Source: Stieleria mannarensis (GTDB lineage Bacteria > Planctomycetota > Planctomycetia > Pirellulales > Pirellulaceae). From it: a stretch of DNA of 64,000 bases. Where the stretch lies: NCBI RefSeq assembly GCF_014154935.1, contig NZ_JACEHH010000009.1, forward strand, positions 155,047-219,046, read 5' to 3'. The notes under the pieces were generated by a model. That model was not told the origin of the DNA and made no database searches. It saw only the letters and a program-made list of their open reading frames with translations. Below are positions 8,966 through 17,013 of the stretch, one piece after another (the stretch's first letter is position 1; every line of letters begins with the position of its first letter). The position numbers and the translations under genes were made by a program.

Positions 8966-10291
8966 ATGAACGCCGCAATCCATGAGACCCATGCTGTTGA
9001 TTCAGGCCTGCTAGGCAGCTTGCTGACCGACGATACGTTTTGGCCGGCCGAGACCCAATCGCTTTCCGAGACCGGGCTCAGCGATTCGTTTGTCGAAGGC
9101 CTGATTCTCAAGTCTGTGCTGAGCACCGGCACCATCAGCGGCCGCAGCCTGTCCGAATTCATCGGTCTGCCCTTTAAAGTGACCGATCCGTTGCTCGATT
9201 CGATGCGGACCCGCAAGCTGATCGCGCATGTGCGTCCCGCTCCGTTCAACGATTACTACTACTCGTTGACCGAACTCGGCCAGACCCGCGCCGGCAACCA
9301 GATGAAGCAGTGCAGCTACGTCGGCCCGGCGCCGGTGCCGCTGTCGGATTATGTGCTCAGCGTCGAAGCCCAATCGGCGGGGCTGGATCCGGTCACGCAA
9401 GACCAGCTGCGTCAGGCGCTCACGGACATCTCCTATCAACAGGACCTGTTGGACTTCCTCGGACCGGCGATCAACAGCAACACCGGACTGTTTCTGTTCG
9501 GCGAACCGGGCAACGGAAAGACGACGATCGCCCGCTGTCTGACGCAGTGTCTGGGCCAAGAGATTTGGATTCCGCACGCGATTCTCGATGACGGCAACCT
9601 GATCAAATTGCAAGATGACGCCTTTCACCGCCCCGCCCCGGTCCCGGAAACGGCCGCGCAAATCCTAAAGGCCCAGGAATGGGATCGTCGTTGGCTTCGC
9701 ATCCAACGCCCGACGGTGATGGTCGGCGGCGAACTGGTGATGGAAAACCTGGAGGTGCGACACGACCCGCGCAGCAACATCTGCGAAGCGCCGTTGCAGA
9801 TGAAAAGCAATTGCGGCTGTCTGTTGATCGATGACTTCGGTCGTCAACGGATCGCCCCCGAAGAATTGCTCAACCGCTGGATCGTTCCGCTGGAGAATCG
9901 TTGCGATTTCCTGACGTTGCCCACCGGCAAAAAAATCCAGTTGCCGTTCGAGCAGCTGTTGATCTTTTCGACCAACCTGGATCCGGGCGACCTGGTCGAC
10001 GAAGCCTTTCTGAGACGGGTTCCCTACAAGATCTTTGTCGGTGATCCGGGGCCGGACGAATACCGGCAACTGATGAAGACGGTCTCGCGTCAGATGGGGT
10101 TTCCCGAAACGCCCGAAGCGGCCGAATACATGCTGTCGTACTACCAGAACAAAGCACGCAAACCACGGCGTTGTCACCCGCGCGATCTATTGAAACAGAT
10201 CGAAGCCTTTTGCCGCTACCGACAACTGCCCTTGGGCATTCGCCCGGAATACCTGGAGCGCGCCTGCCGAAGCTACTTCAGCGACCTGTAG
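8966..10291 (+). CDS. AAA+ ATPase with N-terminal winged-helix-like region
   Basis: 441 residues. Residues about 40-110 look like a winged helix (FVEGLILKSVLSTGTISGRS ... LTELGQTRAG). The ATPase core has Walker A FGEPGNGKTT at about 178-187, Walker B CLLIDDFG at about 285-292, a sensor-1 Asn in LLIFSTNL, and an arginine-rich RRVPYK motif. A conserved-looking insertion lies between Walker A and B (about 200-280). It is the upstream gene of a two-gene unit: the kinase-tubulin gene starts 31 bases after its stop. The partner suggests a remodelling or signalling ATPase rather than a DNA-replication factor. Its substrate is unknown. Confidence 0.82.
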   Translation: MNAAIHETHAVDSGLLGSLLTDDTFWPAETQSLSETGLSDSFVEGLILKSVLSTGTISGRSLSEFIGLPFKVTDPLLDSMRTRKLIAHVRPAPFNDYYYSLTELGQTRAGNQMKQCSYVGPAPVPLSDYVLSVEAQSAGLDPVTQDQLRQALTDISYQQDLLDFLGPAINSNTGLFLFGEPGNGKTTIARCLTQCLGQEIWIPHAILDDGNLIKLQDDAFHRPAPVPETAAQILKAQEWDRRWLRIQRPTVMVGGELVMENLEVRHDPRSNICEAPLQMKSNCGCLLIDDFGRQRIAPEELLNRWIVPLENRCDFLTLPTGKKIQLPFEQLLIFSTNLDPGDLVDEAFLRRVPYKIFVGDPGPDEYRQLMKTVSRQMGFPETPEAAEYMLSYYQNKARKPRRCHPRDLLKQIEAFCRYRQLPLGIRPEYLERACRSYFSDL

Positions 10292-10322
10292 CGTCCACTT
10301 GAGTCACCGAGAGCAACGGAAG

Positions 10323-13300
10323 ATGACGACAGTCAAAACCAAACGGATTCAACCCGGTTACGAACCGATCGAAGGTTACGTCCTGGAAAAACGGATCGGA
10401 CGCGGCGGGTACGGCGAAGTCTGGCGTGCGACCGCGCCCGGCGGGCTGAAGAAAGCCGTCAAATTCGTCTTCGGACAGCAAGACGAGCGACGCGCCGAAC
10501 AGGAGCTGAAATCGCTCGAACGGATCAAAGCGGTCCAGCACCCGTTTATCTTGACGCTCGAGCGGTTCGAACTGATCGAAAACCAATTGGTCATCGTGAC
10601 CGAGTTGGCCGACGGATCCCTGGAAGACGTCTACAAGCAACACCAGGCGCGCGGCTCCTGTGGCATCCCCCGCGACATGTTGTTGGGGTACATGAAGGAT
10701 GCCGCCGACGCACTGGATTACCTGCACCAACTCTACAAACTTCAGCACCTGGACATCAAACCGGGAAACCTGTTGATCGTTGGCGGCCGGGTCAAAGTCG
10801 CCGACTTCGGATTGCTGAAAGATCTCGGTGACATCGAATGCAGCATGGTCGGCGGGCTGACGCCCATCTATGCGCCGCCGGAAGTCTTTGACGGACGGCC
10901 GAGCATGCACAGCGATCAATACAGTCTGGCCGTGATGTACCAGGAACTTTTGACCAGCACGCGTCCCTTTAGCGGGCGGACGATCGCCCAGCTGGCCACC
11001 CAGCACGTTCACAACGCGCCCAATTTGAAACCGTTGCCGGCCAGCGATCGCCCCTGCGTTGCTCGGGCGTTGGAAAAGTCGCCGGAGCGGCGGTTTGCCA
11101 GCTGCACCGAATTCGTCGAAAAACTCGTTCGCCCCCACGCCACCGTTAGCGAAGTCGGTCAGCGTGACGGGACGACGCCGCAAAAGGCGGCACGCCCGGT
11201 CGAGAACCTGCCGCAGCTGGAAGACAGCCTGGGCACGTCCCATGAAACTCATCAAACCCAAGCCCTGGTCGTCGCCCTCGGTGGCACCGGGGCGGACTGC
11301 CTGAGCGCGTTGCGGTCGCGAATCTATGACTTTGGTGCCGGGTCGCCGGTCGTTTTGCACAGCGTGTTGATCGACACCAATCCGATGACGACGCAGACCG
11401 CGTTGATGGTCGACAGCACCGACGTCGTGCCGCGTTGCCGGGTCGTCGAAGCTCGCCTGCGTACCCCCAGCGAATACCGCAATAGCGGAACCGGGCGATT
11501 GAAGACCATCTCGCGGCGTTGGATTTACAACGTGCCACGAAACGGCCAGACCGGCGGCATGCGGCCGCTGGGACGACTGGCCCTGGTCGACCACGGCGAA
11601 CAGGTGATGCAGACGCTGCGTGAGGCGGTGGAAGCATTGAACGCCGCCAAAAGCGACAACGCACCGCCGAAAATCTATGTCGTCGGATCCTTGACCGGCG
11701 GAACCGGTAGCGGAATGTACCTGGACATCGTCTACCTGCTGCGACACCTGCTGGACGAATCCGCAATGGAAAACGAACCGATCCTATCGTTCTTGACGAC
11801 CAATCGGTTTCAAGGCGATCCGTCGCGTCCGCTGGCTCTGCACGCGACCAAATCCGCGATCAAAGAACTGGCCCACTTTCTGATGCCCGGCAACAGTTAT
11901 CCCGGCGACGCCGGTGCCGGCTGGCCCAGTGTTCCCGCCGCCCGGACACCGCTGCACAACACGTACGTCATCGCCCAATCCGATCGTCCCGGCGCCCCGC
12001 CGCCGCTGCACTCGGTCATCGACTACCTCTGGGCCGACGCCACCGTGTGCGGTGAGTGGTTCGCCAAAGGACGCCACGAAGACGACGACGCGTCGACCGG
12101 GCCGAGTGTCATTCGGACCATGAGTGTGGCCCAGATCGGCGATCCGGAAGACCGCCAACCCAACTTGCTGGCGCCCCACGCGGTCAAGCTGCTGCTGCTC
12201 CGCTGGCTGGGAAACCCGCGTGATTCCAAAGCCGCTGCCAAAGAATTCTCTGGACGCATCCGCCGTCGCTGCCGATTGGACAGTGACGCGTTGTGCGGCC
12301 AAACCGTGCAGTGGTTTGGAAACAATCGACAAGACCGCCGCGGCAAGTTGATGGAACGGCTCGGTAACCTGGACCCGGCCCTGCTGCAAAATCCCGCCGC
12401 CGTCCGATCCCATCTGGTCAAATGGCTGACCGGGGTGATCGACCTGGATCAAACCGAGGTGCTGGCAGGACAAATCATTCATCAGATCGAGCGTGAAATC
12501 CATTCCCGTCTCCAAGACGGAAAACTGGACCTTTCATCGACAATCACCGGAGTCGGCGAGATTCGTCAACAGATGACGCAACTGCAACAGACCCTGCTGC
12601 AGCGTTCCGAGGACGAATTCCGACGGATCGCCGACGACAGCGCCGCATCTTGCGAACAAAACGCCGACTCCTCCCGCGGACCGATGGCCGCACTGCGAAA
12701 CGCCTGCGGCATCGGGGAGCAATTGGTCGAGATCATCGCCTGTCGCGCCGCCGCATCGGTCGCGGCGACGTTGACCGACAACCTGGCCGAGATGGCCGAA
12801 TCCTATGTTGACGCCTCCGCCCGGCTGGCTCAAGCGATCACCAACCTCGCCGAGGATGACCGCCAAGCCGTCGATCACTGGTCCACGCTCGCCCCCGAGA
12901 TCCGCAGCGGCTTGCCCGACATCATCGACAAATTGCAGCGTGCCAATGTGGTCGGCCAGTTGTTCCGCGTGATCCAATCGCCGGCGATGATGACGACCGA
13001 ATTCGTCGTCAATGAACTGTCCGTCGCGGCCGCCGGGCTGATCCGCCAGGGGATCAGTGCCGCCGACGATTCAGCGTCCGGCGACGCGACCACCCACGAT
13101 GCCCGAGGCTCGCAGGGCGGCGATCCCAACACCGCCTCCACCGCGACGACCGACGAACTGCAGATCGGCAAGACGACCTGTTTCAATCCCCCAACCGATC
13201 CGGTCGCGATGACCCAGACCCACACCTGGTCGACGCCCGATGCCGTGCCCAGTCTGACCGCCGAATCCGCCTTCGAAGCCGTCCGGCCCCCGCTGCTGGA

Positions 13301-13553
13301 ATGTGGCGGCAAACAACGCGTTTATCTCGTCTGCCGCGACAAGACTGAACAACGCACCCTGTTGTCGCAGTTGCCCAAGGACGAGATGTCGTCGCTGACC
13401 ACCATCCATGCCAAGGCTTCAATGCCCATGCTGGTTCACGAAGCCCAGGACATCGAGCTTGACAATGTGCTGTCGTGGCTCGATGCACTGACCGGCGACG
13501 ACGGCCGGATCAGCGATCGCCTGATCACCCGCTGCGATATCGATTGGAGCTGA
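10323..13553 (+). CDS. Ser/Thr protein kinase fused to a tubulin-like GTPase domain
   Basis: 1076 residues from the ATG at 10323, preceded by GGAAG; a TTG at 10299 is less likely. The kinase domain covers about 20-275: glycine loop IGRGGYGEVW, AVKFV lysine near 47, HLDIKPGN (HRD reads HLD) at about 142-149, and DFG at about 161-163 with an APPE motif. After a linker, a tubulin/FtsZ-like domain of the kind grouped as Tubulin_2 begins near 310 with ALVVALGGTGADCLSALRSR. It carries the nucleotide-binding signature VVGSLTGGTGSGMYLDIVYL at about 453-472. The C-terminal third is helical and Ala-rich. There are no membrane segments. It is downstream of the AAA+ gene and probably co-transcribed. Confidence 0.88.
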   Translation: MTTVKTKRIQPGYEPIEGYVLEKRIGRGGYGEVWRATAPGGLKKAVKFVFGQQDERRAEQELKSLERIKAVQHPFILTLERFELIENQLVIVTELADGSLEDVYKQHQARGSCGIPRDMLLGYMKDAADALDYLHQLYKLQHLDIKPGNLLIVGGRVKVADFGLLKDLGDIECSMVGGLTPIYAPPEVFDGRPSMHSDQYSLAVMYQELLTSTRPFSGRTIAQLATQHVHNAPNLKPLPASDRPCVARALEKSPERRFASCTEFVEKLVRPHATVSEVGQRDGTTPQKAARPVENLPQLEDSLGTSHETHQTQALVVALGGTGADCLSALRSRIYDFGAGSPVVLHSVLIDTNPMTTQTALMVDSTDVVPRCRVVEARLRTPSEYRNSGTGRLKTISRRWIYNVPRNGQTGGMRPLGRLALVDHGEQVMQTLREAVEALNAAKSDNAPPKIYVVGSLTGGTGSGMYLDIVYLLRHLLDESAMENEPILSFLTTNRFQGDPSRPLALHATKSAIKELAHFLMPGNSYPGDAGAGWPSVPAARTPLHNTYVIAQSDRPGAPPPLHSVIDYLWADATVCGEWFAKGRHEDDDASTGPSVIRTMSVAQIGDPEDRQPNLLAPHAVKLLLLRWLGNPRDSKAAAKEFSGRIRRRCRLDSDALCGQTVQWFGNNRQDRRGKLMERLGNLDPALLQNPAAVRSHLVKWLTGVIDLDQTEVLAGQIIHQIEREIHSRLQDGKLDLSSTITGVGEIRQQMTQLQQTLLQRSEDEFRRIADDSAASCEQNADSSRGPMAALRNACGIGEQLVEIIACRAAASVAATLTDNLAEMAESYVDASARLAQAITNLAEDDRQAVDHWSTLAPEIRSGLPDIIDKLQRANVVGQLFRVIQSPAMMTTEFVVNELSVAAAGLIRQGISAADDSASGDATTHDARGSQGGDPNTASTATTDELQIGKTTCFNPPTDPVAMTQTHTWSTPDAVPSLTAESAFEAVRPPLLECGGKQRVYLVCRDKTEQRTLLSQLPKDEMSSLTTIHAKASMPMLVHEAQDIELDNVLSWLDALTGDDGRISDRLITRCDIDWS

Positions 13554-13581
13554 GCTCGCTGCGGACTAAGCCCAGTGCGGA

Positions 13582-14457
13582 CTAAGCCCTGGGCAGACGA
13601 ATCGTGAACGCCGTGCCGACGCCGACGGTGCTTTCGACGCGGATCTTGCCGCGGTGTGCGTCGATGATTTCCTTACAGGCGGCCAGCCCCAACCCCGTGC
13701 CTCCCTTGCCCGATTCGTCGGGGCCGTTTTTGGTCGAAAAGAACGGATCAAAGATCTGCGGCAGCGTGGCCGCGGGAATCCCGGCCCCGCTGTCACGGAC
13801 GACCAATTCCACCGATTGCTGGTCATCGCTGTTGGCCAACCGGATCAACAACTCGCCGCCTTCGCCGATCGCTTGCCGGGCATTGATCAACAGATTCAAC
13901 AGCACACGTTGAATCTGGTTTCCACTGGCGATCGCCTTGGCCACGTCCGGCTGAATCTCGGTCGTGACCGACACGCGGTACTTGTGCATCTCGCGTTCCA
14001 ACAGGACCAGCGTGTCCAGAATGATCGCGCCCAGATCGGTCGGTTCGAACGACTCGCTGCGGTTCCGCGCCTGGGCCAGAATCGTGCCGGTGATTTTCGA
14101 CGCACGCTCGGCGGCATCCAGGATTTTGCCGAGCGCCTTGTCGCGCGATTCGTCGTCGCGGTTGCGGATTCCCAACCGGGCGTAATTGATGATCGTCATC
14201 AAGACGTTATTGAATTCATGCGTCGCCGTGCTGGTCAATTCGCCCAACGCGGCCATCGATTGCGACTGTCGCAGGTGCGCCTTCAGGTGCTGGATGTACT
14301 GCTGCTCGTCACTCAACGGGGCGGCGGAGCTCAACGGGGCGGCGGACGGGACGTTGCTCGGCGCACCGCCGGCCAGCGTGGCGGGGGAGTCGTTGTTTCC
14401 GTTTGTCGAGGGATTTGCCGTGGCGGCCGGCGTTGGCATTGCGTTGGGTGCGTTCAT
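13582..14457 (-). CDS. soluble histidine kinase
   Basis: 291 residues from the ATG at 14457; the long upstream extension is Arg/Pro-rich shadow sequence. Residues 1-45 are low complexity. A HisKA dimerisation helix follows with the phospho-acceptor in STATHEFNNVLMTI, then a HATPase domain with the N box NLLINARQAIG, G1 VRDSGAGIP, F box IFDPFFSTK and G2 GGTGLGLAACKEI. There is no membrane segment and no recognisable PAS or GAF sensor, so the input probably comes from a partner protein. No response regulator is adjacent; the nearest REC domain is the REC-HDOD gene at 17011. It converges with the kinase-tubulin gene. Confidence 0.88.
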   Translation of the reverse strand: MNAPNAMPTPAATANPSTNGNNDSPATLAGGAPSNVPSAAPLSSAAPLSDEQQYIQHLKAHLRQSQSMAALGELTSTATHEFNNVLMTIINYARLGIRNRDDESRDKALGKILDAAERASKITGTILAQARNRSESFEPTDLGAIILDTLVLLEREMHKYRVSVTTEIQPDVAKAIASGNQIQRVLLNLLINARQAIGEGGELLIRLANSDDQQSVELVVRDSGAGIPAATLPQIFDPFFSTKNGPDESGKGGTGLGLAACKEIIDAHRGKIRVESTVGVGTAFTIRLPRA

Positions 14458-14618
14458 GATCCCCGGGTGGGTTGGCTGGCAATTGCATCGAGACTGCTTT
14501 GATCTATCGTCGTCGAGCGGCGATTTGCTACACCCAGTCCCGGGCCGCAGGCAAAGCTTGCCAGTGCTGGTGACGGCCCTCACAATCGGAAAAGTTTCCG
14601 GAGCAAGAGACGCCGACC

Positions 14619-14894
14619 ATGCCGAAACACTCCCCCCCGTCTGCCACGACAGACCCTCCCAACATCGTCCAAAGACTGGCCCAAGCGGTCGGAACCGCCA
14701 AAGAAATGGGATTTGAAGTCCGCAAGGTGGTGCTGGACGACCAGCTGCCCGGCTGGTGTCAGATCGGATCCAAAAAGATCCTGTTTCTCGACCTGGCCGC
14801 GTCGGCGAGCGAACAACTGGACCAGATCGACCAGATCGTGGCGTCCTACTGCAACCAACGCCAGCAACGCAGCGAAGGCCGAATCGCGGCCTAG
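14619..14894 (+). CDS. small conserved-looking protein of unknown function
   Basis: 91 residues, starting MPKHSPPSATTDPPNIVQRL. The middle (GFEVRKVVLDDQLPGWCQIG, then SKKILFLDLAASASEQLDQI) has regular alternation of hydrophobic residues like a small alpha/beta fold, and the C-terminus is polar. It was chosen because the codon pattern matches its neighbours and because the opposing strand offers only the shadow extension of the histidine kinase. It lies upstream of the GspF-like gene, with the family B tandem array in between. The family is not recognised. Confidence 0.6.
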   Translation: MPKHSPPSATTDPPNIVQRLAQAVGTAKEMGFEVRKVVLDDQLPGWCQIGSKKILFLDLAASASEQLDQIDQIVASYCNQRQQRSEGRIAA

Positions 14895-14908
14895 CGACGA
14901 ATCCCACA

Positions 14909-15061
14909 GTGGGATAGGCTTCCAGCCTGTCATCGTGGGAGAGGCTTCCAGCCTGTCATCGTGGGAGAGGCTTCCAGCCTGTCATCGTGGGAGAGGCTTC
15001 CAGCCTGTCATCGTGGGAGAGGCTTCCAGCCTGTCATCGTGGGAGAGGCTTCCAGCCTGTC
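14909..15061. repeat. family B tandem array, six 26-bp units
   Basis: Six head-to-tail copies of a 26-base unit beginning GTGGGAGAGGCTTCCAGCC (the first reads GTGGGATAGG), with perfect 26-base periodicity and no spacers. This rules out a CRISPR array. It lies between the small protein gene and the GspF-like gene. Confidence 0.95.
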
Positions 15062-15091
15062 CATTCATTGTGAATCGTTCAGGCAAGGCGA

Positions 15092-16135
15092 ATGTTGTTC
15101 AGGCGAATGGGAATAGCGGCGGCAGCCGGGTTCTGTCGGCGAATGGGCATCGGTCTGCGCGCCGGTGCGGACCTGCTGCGATTGCTCAAGGCCGAAACCA
15201 AATACGGCCCGCCGCGACAGCGTGAGGCGGTTTCACACGTCTTGGAGAGCGTCGAAGCCGGGTTCCAGATCAGCGACGCGATGAAGCAGCGCGCCGCCTA
15301 TTTCCCCCGGCTGATGGTTTCGTTGACGCGTGTCGGCGAGAGCACGGGCAAGCTGGAACGCACCTTCAACACGCTGGCCGATCACTTTGATCAACAGGTG
15401 GCTCTGCGGCGTCTGTTCCTGACCTCGATCGCTTGGCCGGTCATTCAGCTGGGACTCGGGCTGGGCGTGATTTCGATCGTGATCTACCTGATGGGCATCC
15501 TGACGCCCTCGACCGGCGGCCAGATGGCCGACATCTTGGGATTCGGGCTCCGTGGCGGCAAAGGCGTGTTGATTTTCTGGGGCTACATCGCCTGTGTCGC
15601 CGCGATCCTGTGGTCCTTGTATTACGCCTATCAAAGAAACCTGGGCGGAGTCCAGAACCTGGTGCCGCTGTTGTACATGGTTCCCAAGTTGGGTCCGTCG
15701 CTGCAAACGATCACGCTGTCCCGATTCACGCGGACGTTGTCGCTGGCACTGGGCGCAGGTTTGGATCCGATCCGCAGCGTGAAACTCAGCCTGGACAGCA
15801 CCGACAGCGATTACTACCGCGGCGGCGGGGAATTGTTCGAGTCGGCGATCCGCGACCGAGGCGACACGCTGGCCGGTGGACTGCGCTCGACCGATCTGTT
15901 TCCCGAACCCTTTCTGCATCTGGTCGAAGTGGCCGAGATGTCGGGAACCGAGAGCGAGTCGATCGATCACTTGGCGGTGGAGTACGAAGAACGCGCCAAG
16001 ATGGCGATGCGGACCCTCTCGGGCGTCGCCACGGGAATCATTTGGATGGCCGTCGCCGGCACCCTGATCTTCTTTATCTTCCGGATGGCGTCGGTCTACC
16101 TGGGAGCGATCAACGAGGCGGCGGGATTGAACTGA
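15092..16135 (+). CDS. GspF/PilC-type inner membrane protein
   Basis: 347 residues with two type II secretion F domains. The first (about 10-120) contains GIGLRAGADLLRLLKAET and FPRLMVSLTRVGESTGKLE. The second (about 205-320) contains LSRFTRTLSLALGAGLDPI and FLHLVEVAEMSGTESESID. Membrane segments lie at about 113-137, 155-178 and 315-338. Canonical GspF is about 400 residues, so the N-terminus is short. Family members form the inner-membrane platform of type II secretion or type IV pilus machines, working with a GspE ATPase and pseudopilins. None of those partners is nearby. Confidence 0.85.
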   Translation: MLFRRMGIAAAAGFCRRMGIGLRAGADLLRLLKAETKYGPPRQREAVSHVLESVEAGFQISDAMKQRAAYFPRLMVSLTRVGESTGKLERTFNTLADHFDQQVALRRLFLTSIAWPVIQLGLGLGVISIVIYLMGILTPSTGGQMADILGFGLRGGKGVLIFWGYIACVAAILWSLYYAYQRNLGGVQNLVPLLYMVPKLGPSLQTITLSRFTRTLSLALGAGLDPIRSVKLSLDSTDSDYYRGGGELFESAIRDRGDTLAGGLRSTDLFPEPFLHLVEVAEMSGTESESIDHLAVEYEERAKMAMRTLSGVATGIIWMAVAGTLIFFIFRMASVYLGAINEAAGLN

Positions 16136-16170
16136 TCAATCAGTGCGTGGGGTCAACCACTCAGCTTCGA

Positions 16171-16635
16171 TCAGCCGCTGCCTTCGGGCCATTCCGAGGG
16201 GATCAACTGGATGCCGCTGCGGCCCCGCGGTTCGGCCACCCGCAGCGAATCGCGCACATAGTCGTGGCATTGGATGCACAGGTTGGTCATGTGCAAGTAC
16301 GTGAACGTCGCGCCCTGGTGGTTCTGTTGCTCGGCCAGCTCTTCGAGCTGATTGCATTGGCGGCGAAACTCGGCGCTAAAATGCTCGTACACCGTGTCCC
16401 GCGCCCGCGGCCACTCGGCGGCTTCGCTGATCAACCTCATCTCTTTCGCACCCCGCGCGATCGCGCGAAAGTCTTTGCGGAGCAGACCTTCCAGGACATG
16501 TTGGGAACGTTTTAATTTCGAACGCATCAGCATGCCCTCGGATTGCTCGATCGGTTGGACGACCGGATCGGCCCAAGTGATCACGGTGACCGGCAAGGTC
16601 ACCAGGACACCGAGCAGGACGAGTTTGAATCTCAT
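16171..16635 (-). CDS. secreted c-type haem protein (cytochrome c class II-like)
   Basis: 154 residues from the ATG at 16635. The N-terminal signal peptide is MRFKLVLLGVLVTLPVTVIT, probably cleaved after WADP or nearby. The rest is strongly helical with a single haem motif CIQCH at residues 120-124, near the C-terminus, the placement typical of cytochrome c' and related four-helix proteins. It would be periplasmic. It converges with the GspF-like gene. Function beyond haem binding (electron carrier or gas sensor) cannot be read from the sequence. Confidence 0.75.
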   Translation of the reverse strand: MRFKLVLLGVLVTLPVTVITWADPVVQPIEQSEGMLMRSKLKRSQHVLEGLLRKDFRAIARGAKEMRLISEAAEWPRARDTVYEHFSAEFRRQCNQLEELAEQQNHQGATFTYLHMTNLCIQCHDYVRDSLRVAEPRGRSGIQLIPSEWPEGSG

Positions 16636-17010
16636 TGGGAAACCTGGTGCGGAAGCGGATCGGATCAAAACATTGCGTCGGTCGCGGTCGTCACGGATCG
16701 GATTGCCCCGTGACGATCGTCCGCAACGTTTTCTCAGTAGCAGAATCCCTGGACACGGAAAACGGCAACCGGCTGCCCGATTCGGATTTCAGCCAAATTC
16801 CGCGGTCGGTGTGCATTGACGCACGTTGGCGACAACGGACACGCCAGCCCGGAGGGAATTCCCTCAACCAATTGGCTTTCTCCCGTCCGCTGTGAACCGC
16901 GTGTTAGCGTTCCCATGAGGAGAAGGTCGCCTGATGAATCGTCAAGGGGGGCTTCTGTGTACCCGATACGTTGCGGATCGCGTCGATTCGCATTACCAGG
17001 AGCCGGCAGG
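16636..17010. other. divergent intergenic region with 14-bp perfect palindrome
   Basis: 375 bases between the divergent haem protein and REC-HDOD genes. GAGGGAATTCCCTC at 16852-16865 is a perfect palindrome and a candidate operator. No credible gene lies here; the plus-strand frame from 16816 is only the upstream extension of the REC-HDOD gene. Confidence 0.5.
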
Positions 17011-17013
17011 GTG
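16998..17013 (+). promoter_or_regulatory. ribosome binding site deciding a GTG start
   Basis: AGGAG at 16998-17002 is 8 bases from the GTG at 17011. It fixes the start so that the REC domain begins VTVLFVDDEP, as response regulators normally do. The in-frame extension upstream carries no motif. Confidence 0.7.

Noticed and set aside
10278..11747. Long minus-strand reading frame of 489 codons
   Set aside because: It lies opposite the kinase-tubulin gene and reads as a shadow of high-GC third codon positions.
14458..14907. N-terminal extension of the histidine kinase
   Set aside because: It overlaps the small protein gene on the other strand and is Arg/Pro/Ser-rich without domain features; the ATG at 14457 suffices.
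14909..15061. CRISPR array
   Set aside because: The 26-base units are head to tail with no spacers, and no cas genes are present.
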